Below, piece after piece: positions 8,781 to 17,139 of a stretch of DNA of 64,000 nucleotides. A program made the translations under genes and the position numbers. The notes under the pieces are model-generated. The model did no database searches. It saw only the letters and a list, made by a program, of their open reading frames with translations, and was not told where the DNA came from. Source of the DNA: Roseovarius pacificus. Lineage in GTDB: Bacteria > Pseudomonadota > Alphaproteobacteria > Rhodobacterales > Rhodobacteraceae. The stretch covers positions 186,001 to 250,000 of the forward strand of contig NZ_FRBR01000002.1 in assembly GCF_900142665.1 (NCBI RefSeq), given 5' to 3'. Within the stretch, counting starts at the first letter, position 1. Every line of letters begins with the position of its first letter.

Positions 8781-9431
8781 ATGACAGCCCTGACCGACCC
8801 GAAACTCGCACAGGTTCTTGACCGCGAACACGACGCCGCCCGCGCCCAATGGGCGGCGCGCGCCAAAGCAGGCGCAGGCTCCGCGCCCAGGCAGGCACCG
8901 CCTGATTTCCGCAGCTCGGAGCGGATGAAAACCTCGTATCTGGCCATCCGTCCCGATCAGGGCCGGTTCCTTTACGGGCAGGTTCTGGCCACCGGGGCGC
9001 GGCGTATCGTCGAATTCGGGTCGTCCTTCGGGATTTCGACCCTCTATCTGGCGGCGGCGGCGCAGGAAACCGGCGGCCATGTCACCGGCACGGAATATCA
9101 CCCGGAAAAGGCCGCCAAGGCCCGCGGCAACCTGTCGGAGGCCGGGCTGAGCGCCGATATTCTGGTCGGCGATGCGCGCGAGACCCTGTCGGGCGGCGAA
9201 GGTGAGATCGACCTGCTGTTTCTGGACGGGGCGAAGGATCTGTACCTGCCCGTCCTGCGCCTGCTGGAGCCGCGCCTGCGCAAAAGCGCGGTGGTGATCG
9301 CCGACAATATCCCCACGGACCCGGCGCGCCACGGTGATTTCATGGCCGCGATCTCGGAGCCCGCATCGGGCTATGCGACATGCGTTCTGGGGATGAGCAA
9401 GGGCGGCATGAGCCATTCCGTCCGCCTGTAG
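8781..9431 (+). CDS. SAM-dependent class I O-methyltransferase-like protein
   Basis: 216 residues. The SAM-binding fold is recognisable from motif I IVEFGSSFGISTLYLA, the acidic end of strand 2 (GTEYHPEKA), the DARETL segment and LLFLDGAKDLYLPVLRLLEPRL, which resembles catechol O-methyltransferase-like and Methyltransf_24 proteins. The ATG follows a GGAGA site 17 bases after hmuV, so it is probably the last gene of the iron operon. A role in heme or siderophore metabolism is suggested only by position. No heme oxygenase or HmuS gene is present in this locus. Confidence 0.7.
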   Translation: MTALTDPKLAQVLDREHDAARAQWAARAKAGAGSAPRQAPPDFRSSERMKTSYLAIRPDQGRFLYGQVLATGARRIVEFGSSFGISTLYLAAAAQETGGHVTGTEYHPEKAAKARGNLSEAGLSADILVGDARETLSGGEGEIDLLFLDGAKDLYLPVLRLLEPRLRKSAVVIADNIPTDPARHGDFMAAISEPASGYATCVLGMSKGGMSHSVRL

Positions 9432-9657
9432 CGGGCGGGCGGAACGGGTTTGCGTATCGGGGCAGGGGACGTTTGCCCTGACCTGTCGCGTTGCCGGTGA
9501 TGCGCATGACATCGCGGTCCCGTTCGTTTGACGGGGGCGATCCGCCCCGGCGGTCGCGTATTCAGAAAGAAACGCTATAAGTTTCAAAAGGGCGGGTGGC
9601 GTGGAAGGGGATCACCGGGCCATCCCCTGATAAAGCGCTCTTGACCGAATCAAAAAA

Positions 9658-9675
9658 ACAAACCAGTCTGTTTGT
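9658..9675. promoter_or_regulatory. Candidate TetR operator upstream of the tetR gene
   Basis: Inverted repeat ACAAAC-CAGTCT-GTTTGT located 13 bases before the regulator start, where it could block its own transcription. A site with 14 of 18 identical positions occurs before the adjacent transporter operon (10344-10361). TetR-family regulators commonly bind such pairs. Confidence 0.55.
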
Positions 9676-9688
9676 AAATGAGGGAAGC

Positions 9689-10309
9689 ATGACAGTTACC
9701 ACACGCAGAACCCAGGACCAGCGCAGTGCGAAGACGCGCCAGCTTCTGTTGGAGGCGACGATTCAGTCGCTGATGGAGGTCGGCTATGCGAATACCAGCA
9801 CGGCGGTGATCGCCAAACGGGCAGGGGTGTCGCGTGGGGCGCAGACGCATCATTATCCGGGCAAGATGGACCTGATCGTCGCCGCGACCGAGGAGATGTT
9901 CGGAAACTTCGCCAGCGGTCTTGAAACGCTGGCGGGCGAGTTGCGGGCGGGGCGGCTGAGCTATGACGCCTTTTTCGATGCGGTCTGGGACGGCGTGCTT
10001 AATGGCGACTGGTTTTACGCGTCGCTTGAGATCATTGTCGCGGCGCGTGGAGACGATGAATTGCGGCGCCAGCTTGCGCCGCTCATTCTGGATCTTCATG
10101 AACGATTCGAGACCACCTGGTCGCGCAGCTTCGTTGCGGTCGATCCCGATGTCGTTTCCTCGCGCGTGGCGCTGAACCTGGCGATGAATTTTTTCCGCGG
10201 CATGGCGGTTCAGGCGGTGTTGCGGCGGGACGAGGCCTATTTTCTTGAAATGATCACGGCCCTCAAGGCTGTGATCGCTGTCCATGTCCGCCCGCTCGGG
10301 GCGGAGTGA
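9689..10309 (+). CDS. TetR/AcrR-family transcriptional regulator
   Basis: 206 residues. The N-terminal helix-turn-helix is clear (LLLEATIQSLMEVGYANTST then VIAKRAGVSRGAQTHHYPGK). The C-terminal half is a ligand-binding helical domain without recognisable specificity. The start at 9689 follows AGGGAAG; an upstream in-frame start would overlap the palindrome. It is likely autoregulatory and controls the LIV transporter that begins about 130 bases downstream, since both promoters carry the same motif. The ligand may be the transported solute or a derivative. Confidence 0.85.
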   Translation: MTVTTRRTQDQRSAKTRQLLLEATIQSLMEVGYANTSTAVIAKRAGVSRGAQTHHYPGKMDLIVAATEEMFGNFASGLETLAGELRAGRLSYDAFFDAVWDGVLNGDWFYASLEIIVAARGDDELRRQLAPLILDLHERFETTWSRSFVAVDPDVVSSRVALNLAMNFFRGMAVQAVLRRDEAYFLEMITALKAVIAVHVRPLGAE

Positions 10310-10343
10310 CGAAAAGGTGAGCGTGAGATCGGCTGAGACAAAA

Positions 10344-10361
10344 ACAAACAAGTCAGTCGGT
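10344..10361. promoter_or_regulatory. Candidate TetR operator upstream of the LIV transporter operon
   Basis: Sequence ACAAACAAGTCAGTCGGT aligns without gaps to the palindrome before tetR (pattern ACAAAC-n-AGTC-n-GT-nn-GT). It lies about 80 bases before the binding-protein start, next to an AT-rich stretch suitable for a promoter. The match is by eye only. Confidence 0.5.
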
Positions 10362-10441
10362 ATTTATTATACAATATCCACGTATTGGAGAATGCGGCGC
10401 CAGACCGCAGCAACACAACCGGAGTCCAACAGGAGAAAACC

Positions 10442-11620
10442 ATGAAACGACTTATGCCACTACTTGCAGCCGCAACACTGGCCGCAACGCCCCTGTTTGC
10501 CCAGGACGAAGACTGGGAAACCACGGGCCTGAGCGACGATGCCATTACCATTGGCGTCATGGGGCCGTTTTCCGGCAACGCCTCTTCCTACAGCAAGGCG
10601 ATGATCGGGATGATGGCCTATTACGAGAAAATCAACGAAGAGGGCGGTATCCACGGGCGCAAGCTGGTGGCCGTTCAGGAAGACACCGGATGCGACAGCG
10701 CAAAGGGGCTGGCCGCCGCCAAGAAGCTGATTTCGCAGGACGAGGTCTTCATGTTGCAGGGCAATTCCTGCTCGGGCGTGGCGCTGGCGCTTCGGCCGAC
10801 CATCGAAGAGGCCGGGCTGCCGTGGATCGTCGCGCATGCGGTGAGCGACTCGATTTCCGATCCGCTGGCCAGGAACATCTTCCATGGCGTTCCCACCGGG
10901 CGGGCGAATGGCCGTGCCATGGCCGCTTTCGTTCTTTCCAAACCCGAAACGTCGAACGTGGCGATCATCGAGCACTCCAACGACTGGGCGCACAGCTATT
11001 CGAACCCGGCGCGGGAATATCTGACCGAGAACGGCGTCACGCCGTCGATCGAACTGACGATGGAGCGCGGGCAGACCGACGCGACCGCGCAGGTGCAGAA
11101 GATACGGCAGGAAAAGCCCGATTTCATCATCGCGGCGCTGTACGAGGCCGAGACGGCGATCTTTTTGCGCGATCTCAAGAAATACGGGATGGGGGATATC
11201 CCCGTCATGGGCACTGCGGGCACCGATCTGGAGAATACGCTCAAGCGCACCGGCGATTTCGACACGGTCAGGAACTATTACGTGATCCACTCCTATGTCG
11301 ATAATCTCGACGGTCCGCTCATGCAGCCCTGGGGCGACATGATCCACAAGTATTATCCGGACGAAGAGCTTTCGACCTTCTCCTTCGTGTCGATCGGGTC
11401 CGCCGAGGCGCTGGTGGCCGCGCTGAAGGCTGTCGGGCCCGATCTGACCCGATCAAAGCTGATGGCGGCGCTCGAACAGGTGCGTGACTTCGATACCGGC
11501 ATTCTGTCCGACGCGATCACATGGACGCCGGAGGACCATCAGGGCGTCAAGGGCTCTGCGGTGGCGGGGTTCGTCGACGGTGAGCCGACGGTTCTGAAGG
11601 CCTGGGGCCAACCTTACTGA
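10442..11620 (+). CDS. LIV-type ABC transporter substrate-binding protein (system 1)
   Basis: 392 residues with a signal peptide (MKRLMPLLAAATLAATPLFA). The type I periplasmic binding fold of the hydrophobic amino acid/amide family is clear: ITIGVMGPFSGNASSYSKAM, INEEGGIHGRKL, VFMLQGNSCSGVALALRP and later PVMGTAGTDLENTLKRTG. It captures a solute in the periplasm for the two permeases downstream. The ATG at 10442 follows AGGAGAA. Family members carry branched amino acids, urea, amides or aromatic acids; nothing in this sequence fixes the ligand. A terminator-like hairpin follows, probably giving a surplus of this protein over the membrane parts. Confidence 0.85.
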   Translation: MKRLMPLLAAATLAATPLFAQDEDWETTGLSDDAITIGVMGPFSGNASSYSKAMIGMMAYYEKINEEGGIHGRKLVAVQEDTGCDSAKGLAAAKKLISQDEVFMLQGNSCSGVALALRPTIEEAGLPWIVAHAVSDSISDPLARNIFHGVPTGRANGRAMAAFVLSKPETSNVAIIEHSNDWAHSYSNPAREYLTENGVTPSIELTMERGQTDATAQVQKIRQEKPDFIIAALYEAETAIFLRDLKKYGMGDIPVMGTAGTDLENTLKRTGDFDTVRNYYVIHSYVDNLDGPLMQPWGDMIHKYYPDEELSTFSFVSIGSAEALVAALKAVGPDLTRSKLMAALEQVRDFDTGILSDAITWTPEDHQGVKGSAVAGFVDGEPTVLKAWGQPY

Positions 11621-11629
11621 TCCCCGACT

Positions 11630-11664
11630 GCCGGGTGCCGGTGTCACGGCGCCCGGCCTTTTTC
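11630..11664 (+). terminator. Attenuator-like hairpin between binding protein and permease
   Basis: Stem GCCGGGTGCC/GGCGCCCGGC (one G-T pair), 8-base loop, followed by CTTTTTC. It lies 9 bases after the binding-protein stop and 14 bases before the permease start, inside the operon. Partial termination here would explain excess binding protein. Confidence 0.75.
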
Positions 11665-11677
11665 TGGAGCAGACACT

Positions 11678-12547
11678 ATGTTGATGCAGTTGACTTTGGG
11701 AGGTCTCTCCCAGGGCATGATCTATGCGCTCATCGCGCTGTCGCTGACGGTGGTCTATCGCTCGACCACGGTGGTGAACTTCGGACATGGCGATTTCGTC
11801 ATGGCGGGCGCCTTCCTGTCCTACATACTGGTCCTGCTGGCGGGGGTGGCCTTTGTACCCGCGGCGGCGCTGGCCATGATCGCCATGTTCGTGCTGGGGG
11901 TGATGTTCAATCGCGGGCTCATACGTCCGATCCGGGGCGGTCCGCATATCGGTCTTGCGCTCATGTGCATCGCGGCGGGGTATGTGCTGCGCGGGATTGC
12001 CCGCATGGTCTGGGGGCGCGAGGTGCTGCCCATGCCGCCGGTGTTCGACATGGACCCGATCTTTTTCGGCGATCTGGTGATTACCGGAGACGCGGTTTTC
12101 ATCATCGGCACGGTGCTGGTGCTGTTGCTGGTCTTCTTTGGGCTCATGGCCATGACCGACCTCGGCAAGATGGTGCAGGCGGTTTACCAGAGTGCCCGCG
12201 GCGCGCGGCTGATCGGTCTCAATGTGGATCGTTTCAACGACTTTTCCTGGGGTGTCGGAGCGGCGCTCGGGGCGCTGGGGGGCATCCTTGTGGCGCCGGT
12301 TTCGTTGCTGCATCCCGATCTTGGGGCCTCGTTCCTGATCAAGGGGTTCGCGGCCATGACGCTGGGCGGCTTCGGCTCGCTGGGCGGTGCGGTGCTGGGG
12401 GGTGTGTTGCTGGGCATCGCCGAGCAATATGCCGGGGCCTATATCGACACCGCGCTGATTGAGATCACGGCCTATGTGACCATCGTCCTGGTGCTGTTTG
12501 TCCGCCCGCAGGGGCTGTTTGGCCGCAAGGCCGTGGTGAAGGTGTGA
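11678..12547 (+). CDS. LIV-type ABC transporter permease LivH (system 1)
   Basis: 289 residues, about eight membrane helices. Family signatures: GGLSQGMIYALIALSLTVVY near the N-terminus, VVNFGHGDFVMAGAF, and the C-terminal FAAMTLGGFGSLGGAVLGG coupling loop. It forms the inner membrane channel with the LivM-type partner encoded 5 bases downstream. The ATG follows CTGGAG. Confidence 0.88.
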   Translation: MLMQLTLGGLSQGMIYALIALSLTVVYRSTTVVNFGHGDFVMAGAFLSYILVLLAGVAFVPAAALAMIAMFVLGVMFNRGLIRPIRGGPHIGLALMCIAAGYVLRGIARMVWGREVLPMPPVFDMDPIFFGDLVITGDAVFIIGTVLVLLLVFFGLMAMTDLGKMVQAVYQSARGARLIGLNVDRFNDFSWGVGAALGALGGILVAPVSLLHPDLGASFLIKGFAAMTLGGFGSLGGAVLGGVLLGIAEQYAGAYIDTALIEITAYVTIVLVLFVRPQGLFGRKAVVKV

Positions 12548-12551
12548 CGCG

Positions 12552-13535
12552 ATGAGCCAGACCATGCCGTCCGCCCGTCAACGCAAGCTGCGCACCTGGA
12601 TTTTCTGGATGGTGCCGGCACTCCTGCTGCTTCTGCCGCTGGGCACCAATCCCTATACCCAGTTCATCGTGAACGGGATGCTGATTTCGGTGCTGGTGAC
12701 CCTGGGCTTCACCCTTGTCATCGGCAATCTGGGCCAGCTTGCCTTTGCCAACACGGCCTTTTTCGGAATCGGGGCCTACGGATCGGCCATCCTCGCGGCG
12801 AAGCTGGGGGTGCCGTGGCTGCTGACCATCCCGTTTGCCGGTGCGCTGGGGGCGTTGGGCGGGTTCCTTGCCTCTTCCGCCGCGCTGAGGGGCATCCGGA
12901 GCTATTATCTCGCGATCATCACGCTTGCCCTGGGCGAGTTGCTGCGATGGTCCTACCTGCATGCCAAGCCGCTCACCGGCGGGACCGACGGGATGCCGAT
13001 GCCGCGCGAGATGTTTTTCGGCATCTCGCTGACCGACGACACGCTGAAGTTCTACATCTTCCTGATCATCACCGTGTTGCTGGTGAAGGCCACGCTGAAC
13101 CTCATGCGCTCGCGGTTCGGCCGTGCGGTCATGGCCGTGCGCGAGAACGAGATCGCCACCGCCTCGCTGGCCATTCCCACGTCGCGGGTGATCCTGATCT
13201 GCTTCATGTGGTCGGGTTTTGTCGTGGGCTGTGCCGGTGCGCTTTTTGCGCGTCATGTCGGGCATGTCTTTCCCGAGAGCTTCGGGATGCTGCATCTGAT
13301 CGCGTCCTTCGCGATGGTGCTGGTGGGCGGGCTCGGGTCGGTTCTTGGGTCGGTTCTGGGTGCGGTGCTGCTGACGGCCTTGCCGGAATATCTGCGCGCC
13401 TTTCCGGGTATGGAAGAGTTGTTCTTCGGTCTCATTGTCGCCGGTGTGCTCGTGGCCATGCCGATGGGGCTGGCCAGCCTGCTGCGCCGCGTATCGCCCA
13501 TTTTCGTCGAACGTTTCTATCGGGAGGCCCCATGA
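12552..13535 (+). CDS. LIV-type ABC transporter permease LivM (system 1)
   Basis: 327 residues with about nine membrane helices. Signatures are LGFTLVIGNLGQLAFANTAFFGIGAYGSA (shortened here), IRSYYLAIITLALGELLR, TGGTDGMP and the C-terminal MVLVGGLGSVLGSVLGAV. It pairs with LivH. Its stop overlaps the ATPase start in an ATGA junction, so the two are translationally coupled. Confidence 0.88.
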   Translation: MSQTMPSARQRKLRTWIFWMVPALLLLLPLGTNPYTQFIVNGMLISVLVTLGFTLVIGNLGQLAFANTAFFGIGAYGSAILAAKLGVPWLLTIPFAGALGALGGFLASSAALRGIRSYYLAIITLALGELLRWSYLHAKPLTGGTDGMPMPREMFFGISLTDDTLKFYIFLIITVLLVKATLNLMRSRFGRAVMAVRENEIATASLAIPTSRVILICFMWSGFVVGCAGALFARHVGHVFPESFGMLHLIASFAMVLVGGLGSVLGSVLGAVLLTALPEYLRAFPGMEELFFGLIVAGVLVAMPMGLASLLRRVSPIFVERFYREAP

Positions 13536-14296
13536 CCACACTTCTGACAGTCGAGGGGCTTAGTGTGCGCTTCTCGGGTCTCACGGCGCTCGACAACGTG
13601 TCATTCTCGCTGGAGGAGGGCAATGTGCGCGCGGTGATCGGCCCGAACGGCGCGGGCAAGTCCACGCTTTTCAACGCGATTTCCGGCTATGTCACCCCGA
13701 CCTCGGGCACCGTGCATCTGAGGGGCCGGGAGCTGACGCGGCTTACGCCACACGAGATCGCCGAGCAGGGCGTTCGCCGGACCTTTCAGAACGGCGGACT
13801 TTTCCCGGCGCTCACGGTGCTCGAGAACGTGCTGACCGGCCTGCACGCGCAGACCGAGGCATCGTTCCTCGATATCCTGCTGGGCCGCTCGAAGGCCCTG
13901 AAATCCGAGGCCGGGAACATTCATCGCGCCCGCGAATTGCTCAAGCTCATGTCGATGGATCACATGGCGGATACGCGCGCCGGGGATTTGTCGGGCGGCC
14001 AGCAGCGTATCGTCGAAATCGTGCGCACGGTCGCCTCCGATCCGCCTGTGCTGCTTCTGGACGAACCGGCGGTCGGGCTGTCGCCGGTCGCGCGGGCGCA
14101 GATGATGGATATCATTCATCGGCTCGCCGATGAAAAGGGGGTTGGCATCCTGCTTATCGAACATGCGGTGGAACTGGTCATGGCCGCCGCCGACCGTATC
14201 CTGGTGATGGCGGCGGGGGCCCGCATCGCCGAGGGCACGCCAGAGGAAATCCGCGAAGATCGCGCCGTGCTGGAGGCTTACCTTGGACACTCCTGA
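13532..14296 (+). CDS. LIV-type ABC transporter ATP-binding protein LivG (system 1)
   Basis: 254 residues. Walker A GPNGAGKST, the LivG-typical RRTFQNGGLFPALTVLENV, signature LSGGQQRI, Walker B VLLLDEPAVGLSP, and IEHAVELVMAAADR. It hydrolyses ATP on the cytoplasmic face together with LivF. The start overlaps the LivM stop by 4 bases; longer open frame upstream is shadow sequence. Confidence 0.88.
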   Translation: MTTLLTVEGLSVRFSGLTALDNVSFSLEEGNVRAVIGPNGAGKSTLFNAISGYVTPTSGTVHLRGRELTRLTPHEIAEQGVRRTFQNGGLFPALTVLENVLTGLHAQTEASFLDILLGRSKALKSEAGNIHRARELLKLMSMDHMADTRAGDLSGGQQRIVEIVRTVASDPPVLLLDEPAVGLSPVARAQMMDIIHRLADEKGVGILLIEHAVELVMAAADRILVMAAGARIAEGTPEEIREDRAVLEAYLGHS

Positions 14297-15002
14297 ACCG
14301 CTTCTCAATATCCGCGACCTGCACGTGGGATACGGCAAGAAGCCGATCCTGCGGGGCGCGTCCTACGATGTGCTGCCGGGGGAATGCCTGACGCTTCTCG
14401 GGGCGAACGGCTCGGGCAAGTCGACCTCGCTGAATGCCATTTGCGGCTTCGTGAAGCCCAGTTCGGGCTCTGTTCTTTTCGATGGCGAAGAGACTGCCGG
14501 GCTGCCGCCGCACCGGATTTTCACGCTTGGGATCGCGCAGGTCAGCCAGGCCCGCGATCTCTTTCCCGATCTCACCGTCGAAGACAACCTGCGCCTTGGC
14601 GCCATGCGGCGCGGCGGCAAAACCCTGAGCAAGACGCTGGGGCAGGTCTATGAGCGTTTTCCGCGTCTTGCCGAGCGCCGCAAGCAGGCGACGCGCACGC
14701 TTTCGGGGGGCGAACAACAGATGGTCGCTATCGGGCGGGCATTGATGTCCCGGCCACGGCTGCTTTTGCTGGATGAGCCGTCGGGCGGGCTGTCGCCGCA
14801 ATTCTGCGAGGAAATCGCCCGGATCATCGACACGCTGAAGCAAGACGGCGTGACCATGCTGATGGTCGAACAAAACCTCAATCTTGCCTTCCGCGCCGCC
14901 GACCGCTTCATCGTTCTGCGTGACGGTCAGGTCGTCGATGGCGGCGATGTCCGCGCCATGGCGGGCGATCACGACGCAATCGTGCGCAACATCTATCTCT
15001 GA
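14283..15002 (+). CDS. LIV-type ABC transporter ATP-binding protein LivF (system 1)
   Basis: 239 residues. Walker A GANGSGKST, signature LSGGEQQMVAIGRALM, Walker B LLLLDEPSGGLSP, switch VEQNLNLAFRAADR. There is no ATG at the expected place; the TTG at 14283 is supported by GGAGG at 14272 with six-base spacing and overlaps the LivG frame by 14 bases. It is the second ATPase of the transporter. Confidence 0.85.
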   Translation: MDTPEPLLNIRDLHVGYGKKPILRGASYDVLPGECLTLLGANGSGKSTSLNAICGFVKPSSGSVLFDGEETAGLPPHRIFTLGIAQVSQARDLFPDLTVEDNLRLGAMRRGGKTLSKTLGQVYERFPRLAERRKQATRTLSGGEQQMVAIGRALMSRPRLLLLDEPSGGLSPQFCEEIARIIDTLKQDGVTMLMVEQNLNLAFRAADRFIVLRDGQVVDGGDVRAMAGDHDAIVRNIYL

Positions 15003-15018
15003 AATCAAGGACCACCAC

Positions 15019-15987
15019 ATGACCACGCTGCATGACGATCTTATCGTATTCGACGGGCTTATCATTTCTGACTGGGGGCGCCCGATCTTCGAGGCGATGG
15101 CGCAGGGCGGGCTTACCGCAGCCAACTGCACCTGCTCGGTCTGGGAGAATTTTCGCGACACGATGACGGCCATTGGCGCGTGGAACGCCCATTTCCGCGA
15201 CAATGCCGACCTGATCGTGAAAGCCAGGAGCGTCGCGGATATCCGGCGCGCCAAGGCCGAGGGCAAGACCGGCATCGTTCTGGGGTTCCAGAACACCAGC
15301 GCCTTTGAGGACCGGCTGGAGTTCATCGAACTCTTCAAGGAGCAGGGGATCGGTATCGTCCAGATGACGTACAACACCCAGAACCTCGTCGGTTCGGGGT
15401 GTTACGAAAGCACCGATAGCGGGTTGTCGGATTTCGGAAATGAGGTGGTGGCCGAGATGAACCGCGTGGGGATGCTCTGCGATCTGAGCCATGTGGGCCC
15501 GAAAACCTCGGAAGAGGTTATCCGCGCCTCGAAGAAACCCGTGGCCTATTCGCATTGCCTGCCTGCGGGGCTCAAGCCACATCCGCGCAACAAGACCGAC
15601 GAGCAGTTGCGCTTTATCGCGGATCATGACGGTTTCGTCGGTGTGACGATGTTCCCGCCGTTCCTTGCCGCCGGCAATGGTGCGACGGTCGACGATTATG
15701 TCGCCGCGATCGACTATATCGTGAACCTCGTGGGGGAGGAGCGCGTGGGGTTCGGCACCGATTTCACGATGGGCTACGGCGCGAGGTTCTTTGAATATCT
15801 GAACCGGGACAAGGGATATGCCCGGCAACTGACCGAAATCTGGGAGGTCGAATTTCCCGACGGTCTAGGGTCGATTGCCGATTTTCCAAATCTCACCGCG
15901 GCGATGGAGCGCGCGGGCTGGTCGGACGTGAAAATCCGGCGGGTCATGGGCGAGAACTGGCTGGCGCTTCTGGATCGCGTCTGGTGA
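15019..15987 (+). CDS. Peptidase M19 (membrane dipeptidase-like) with altered metal site
   Basis: 322 residues, cytoplasmic (no signal peptide). The renal dipeptidase/M19 fold is shown by the order of conserved blocks: DLSHVG (first His), YSHC (second His) and GTDFTMGYG (Asp). However, the N-terminal metal motif HxD is replaced by DGLIISDWG, and the bridging Glu position reads GFQN instead of G-x-EG. The catalytic centre must therefore differ from classical dipeptidases. It lies 17 bases after livF and is probably co-transcribed with the transporter, so it likely acts on the imported compound or a derivative. It could be an amidase or dipeptidase of changed specificity. Confidence 0.75.
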   Translation: MTTLHDDLIVFDGLIISDWGRPIFEAMAQGGLTAANCTCSVWENFRDTMTAIGAWNAHFRDNADLIVKARSVADIRRAKAEGKTGIVLGFQNTSAFEDRLEFIELFKEQGIGIVQMTYNTQNLVGSGCYESTDSGLSDFGNEVVAEMNRVGMLCDLSHVGPKTSEEVIRASKKPVAYSHCLPAGLKPHPRNKTDEQLRFIADHDGFVGVTMFPPFLAAGNGATVDDYVAAIDYIVNLVGEERVGFGTDFTMGYGARFFEYLNRDKGYARQLTEIWEVEFPDGLGSIADFPNLTAAMERAGWSDVKIRRVMGENWLALLDRVW

Positions 15988-15993
15988 ACGGGT

Positions 15994-16023
15994 CCGCGCC
16001 GCCCGGCGAGAGCGGCGGCGCGG
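15994..16023 (+). other. Perfect 10-bp inverted repeat after the LIV system 1 operon
   Basis: CCGCGCCGCC and GGCGGCGCGG separated by 10 bases, starting seven bases after the dipeptidase stop. There is no T-run, so it is either a Rho-assisted terminator or an RNA 3'-end stabiliser. It marks the likely operon end before the AraC gene. Confidence 0.5.
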
Positions 16024-16173
16024 GGGCGCTGGCTATCCTGTCTTGAGCGGAGGCGGGCGGGAGGCGTGCTTGGCGCCATTCGAAAGGACAGGCTTTGCAT
16101 TGTTGGCAAATTGCCGCATATTCGTGCAACTTGGCGCAAGTGTCCTTCAGCGGAGGGAGATCGGGGGAGGGCC

Positions 16174-17040
16174 ATGTCCGACGCGTTGCGGATCAGAACA
16201 GGCGAATTCGGCCGTGTTGCCCTGCTCGACATGGATCGCTCGCTGGTGCGCCATGCCCATCCGCATTGTCATGTGCTGCTGAAGGTCGATGGCGCGGACA
16301 CGTCCTTTCTGGTTGGTGACGAGGTCGCCCCCCTGACCGACGACAGCGCGGTTTTGATCAACGCCTGGACGCCGCATGCCTATGTCCACCGGCAGAATGC
16401 GCCCCGGACGATCATTCTTGCCTTGTATATCGAACCCTCGTGGCTGGCGGGGTTTCGCCCCAACTGGGCCGCGAGCGCAGGTGCGGGGTTCTTCGGGAAG
16501 ACGATCGATGCGATCACACCGGCTATCCGCAAGCAAACCATGGATCTTGCGGCGAGCATGGTGCATACGCCCACCGCGATAGCAGAACATGAAAGCCAGC
16601 TTGGCGAGCTCATGATCGCGGTCATCGAACGGTTCACCGAATGGCGCTCGGTCGGCGACAGCCTGCGCGACGCCGCGCGCAACCAGAACATAGACTGGCG
16701 CGTTGCCAAGGCCGTCAGCGAATTGCGCCGCAACCCCGGTGGCGTGACGAATATCGACAGCCTTGCGGACACCGCGGGCATGAGCCGCGCGAATTTCTTT
16801 CGCGTCTTTGAAAGTTCGACAGGTGTTACTCCCCGCGTCTTTCTGAACATGATCAGAATCGAGCGCGCGGTGAGCGCGGCGGTGACCAGCGATATCAGTT
16901 TCGGTGCGCTGTCGGATACGCTCGGGTTCACCACCCAGGCGCATTTCACGCGCTTTTTCCGCGATCATTCCGGTGTCACCCCGTCGAGCTTCCGCTCGAT
17001 TTCCCGGCTTGGGAATGTGTCGGGTTTCCTGCGCATTTGA
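16174..17040 (+). CDS. AraC-family transcriptional regulator
   Basis: 288 residues. The N-terminal half is a cupin-like sensing domain (HAHPHCHVLLKVDG, NAWTPHAYVH). The C-terminal half holds two helix-turn-helix motifs: IDSLADTAGMSRANFFRVFE and FGALSDTLGFTTQAHFTRFF, followed by GVTPSSFR. The start has a strong GGGGGAGG site. It lies 99 bases before the furoate-type operon on the same strand and is its most likely activator, responding to the acid or its CoA ester; this is inferred from position. Confidence 0.85.
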   Translation: MSDALRIRTGEFGRVALLDMDRSLVRHAHPHCHVLLKVDGADTSFLVGDEVAPLTDDSAVLINAWTPHAYVHRQNAPRTIILALYIEPSWLAGFRPNWAASAGAGFFGKTIDAITPAIRKQTMDLAASMVHTPTAIAEHESQLGELMIAVIERFTEWRSVGDSLRDAARNQNIDWRVAKAVSELRRNPGGVTNIDSLADTAGMSRANFFRVFESSTGVTPRVFLNMIRIERAVSAAVTSDISFGALSDTLGFTTQAHFTRFFRDHSGVTPSSFRSISRLGNVSGFLRI

Positions 17041-17139
17041 GACTCCTCGGTAAATTCTGCGCTCCCTGACAATCGGTTTCCGTCCTCTCACTGCCTAACC
17101 TCTCTTCCAATGACATGACGGTCTTGGAGGAGGGCCCCG

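Noticed and set aside
9534-9548. GGGGCG-ATC-CGCCCC hairpin as terminator after the methyltransferase
   Set aside because: No T-run follows and it lies 100 bases after the stop codon; such short GC palindromes are frequent here.
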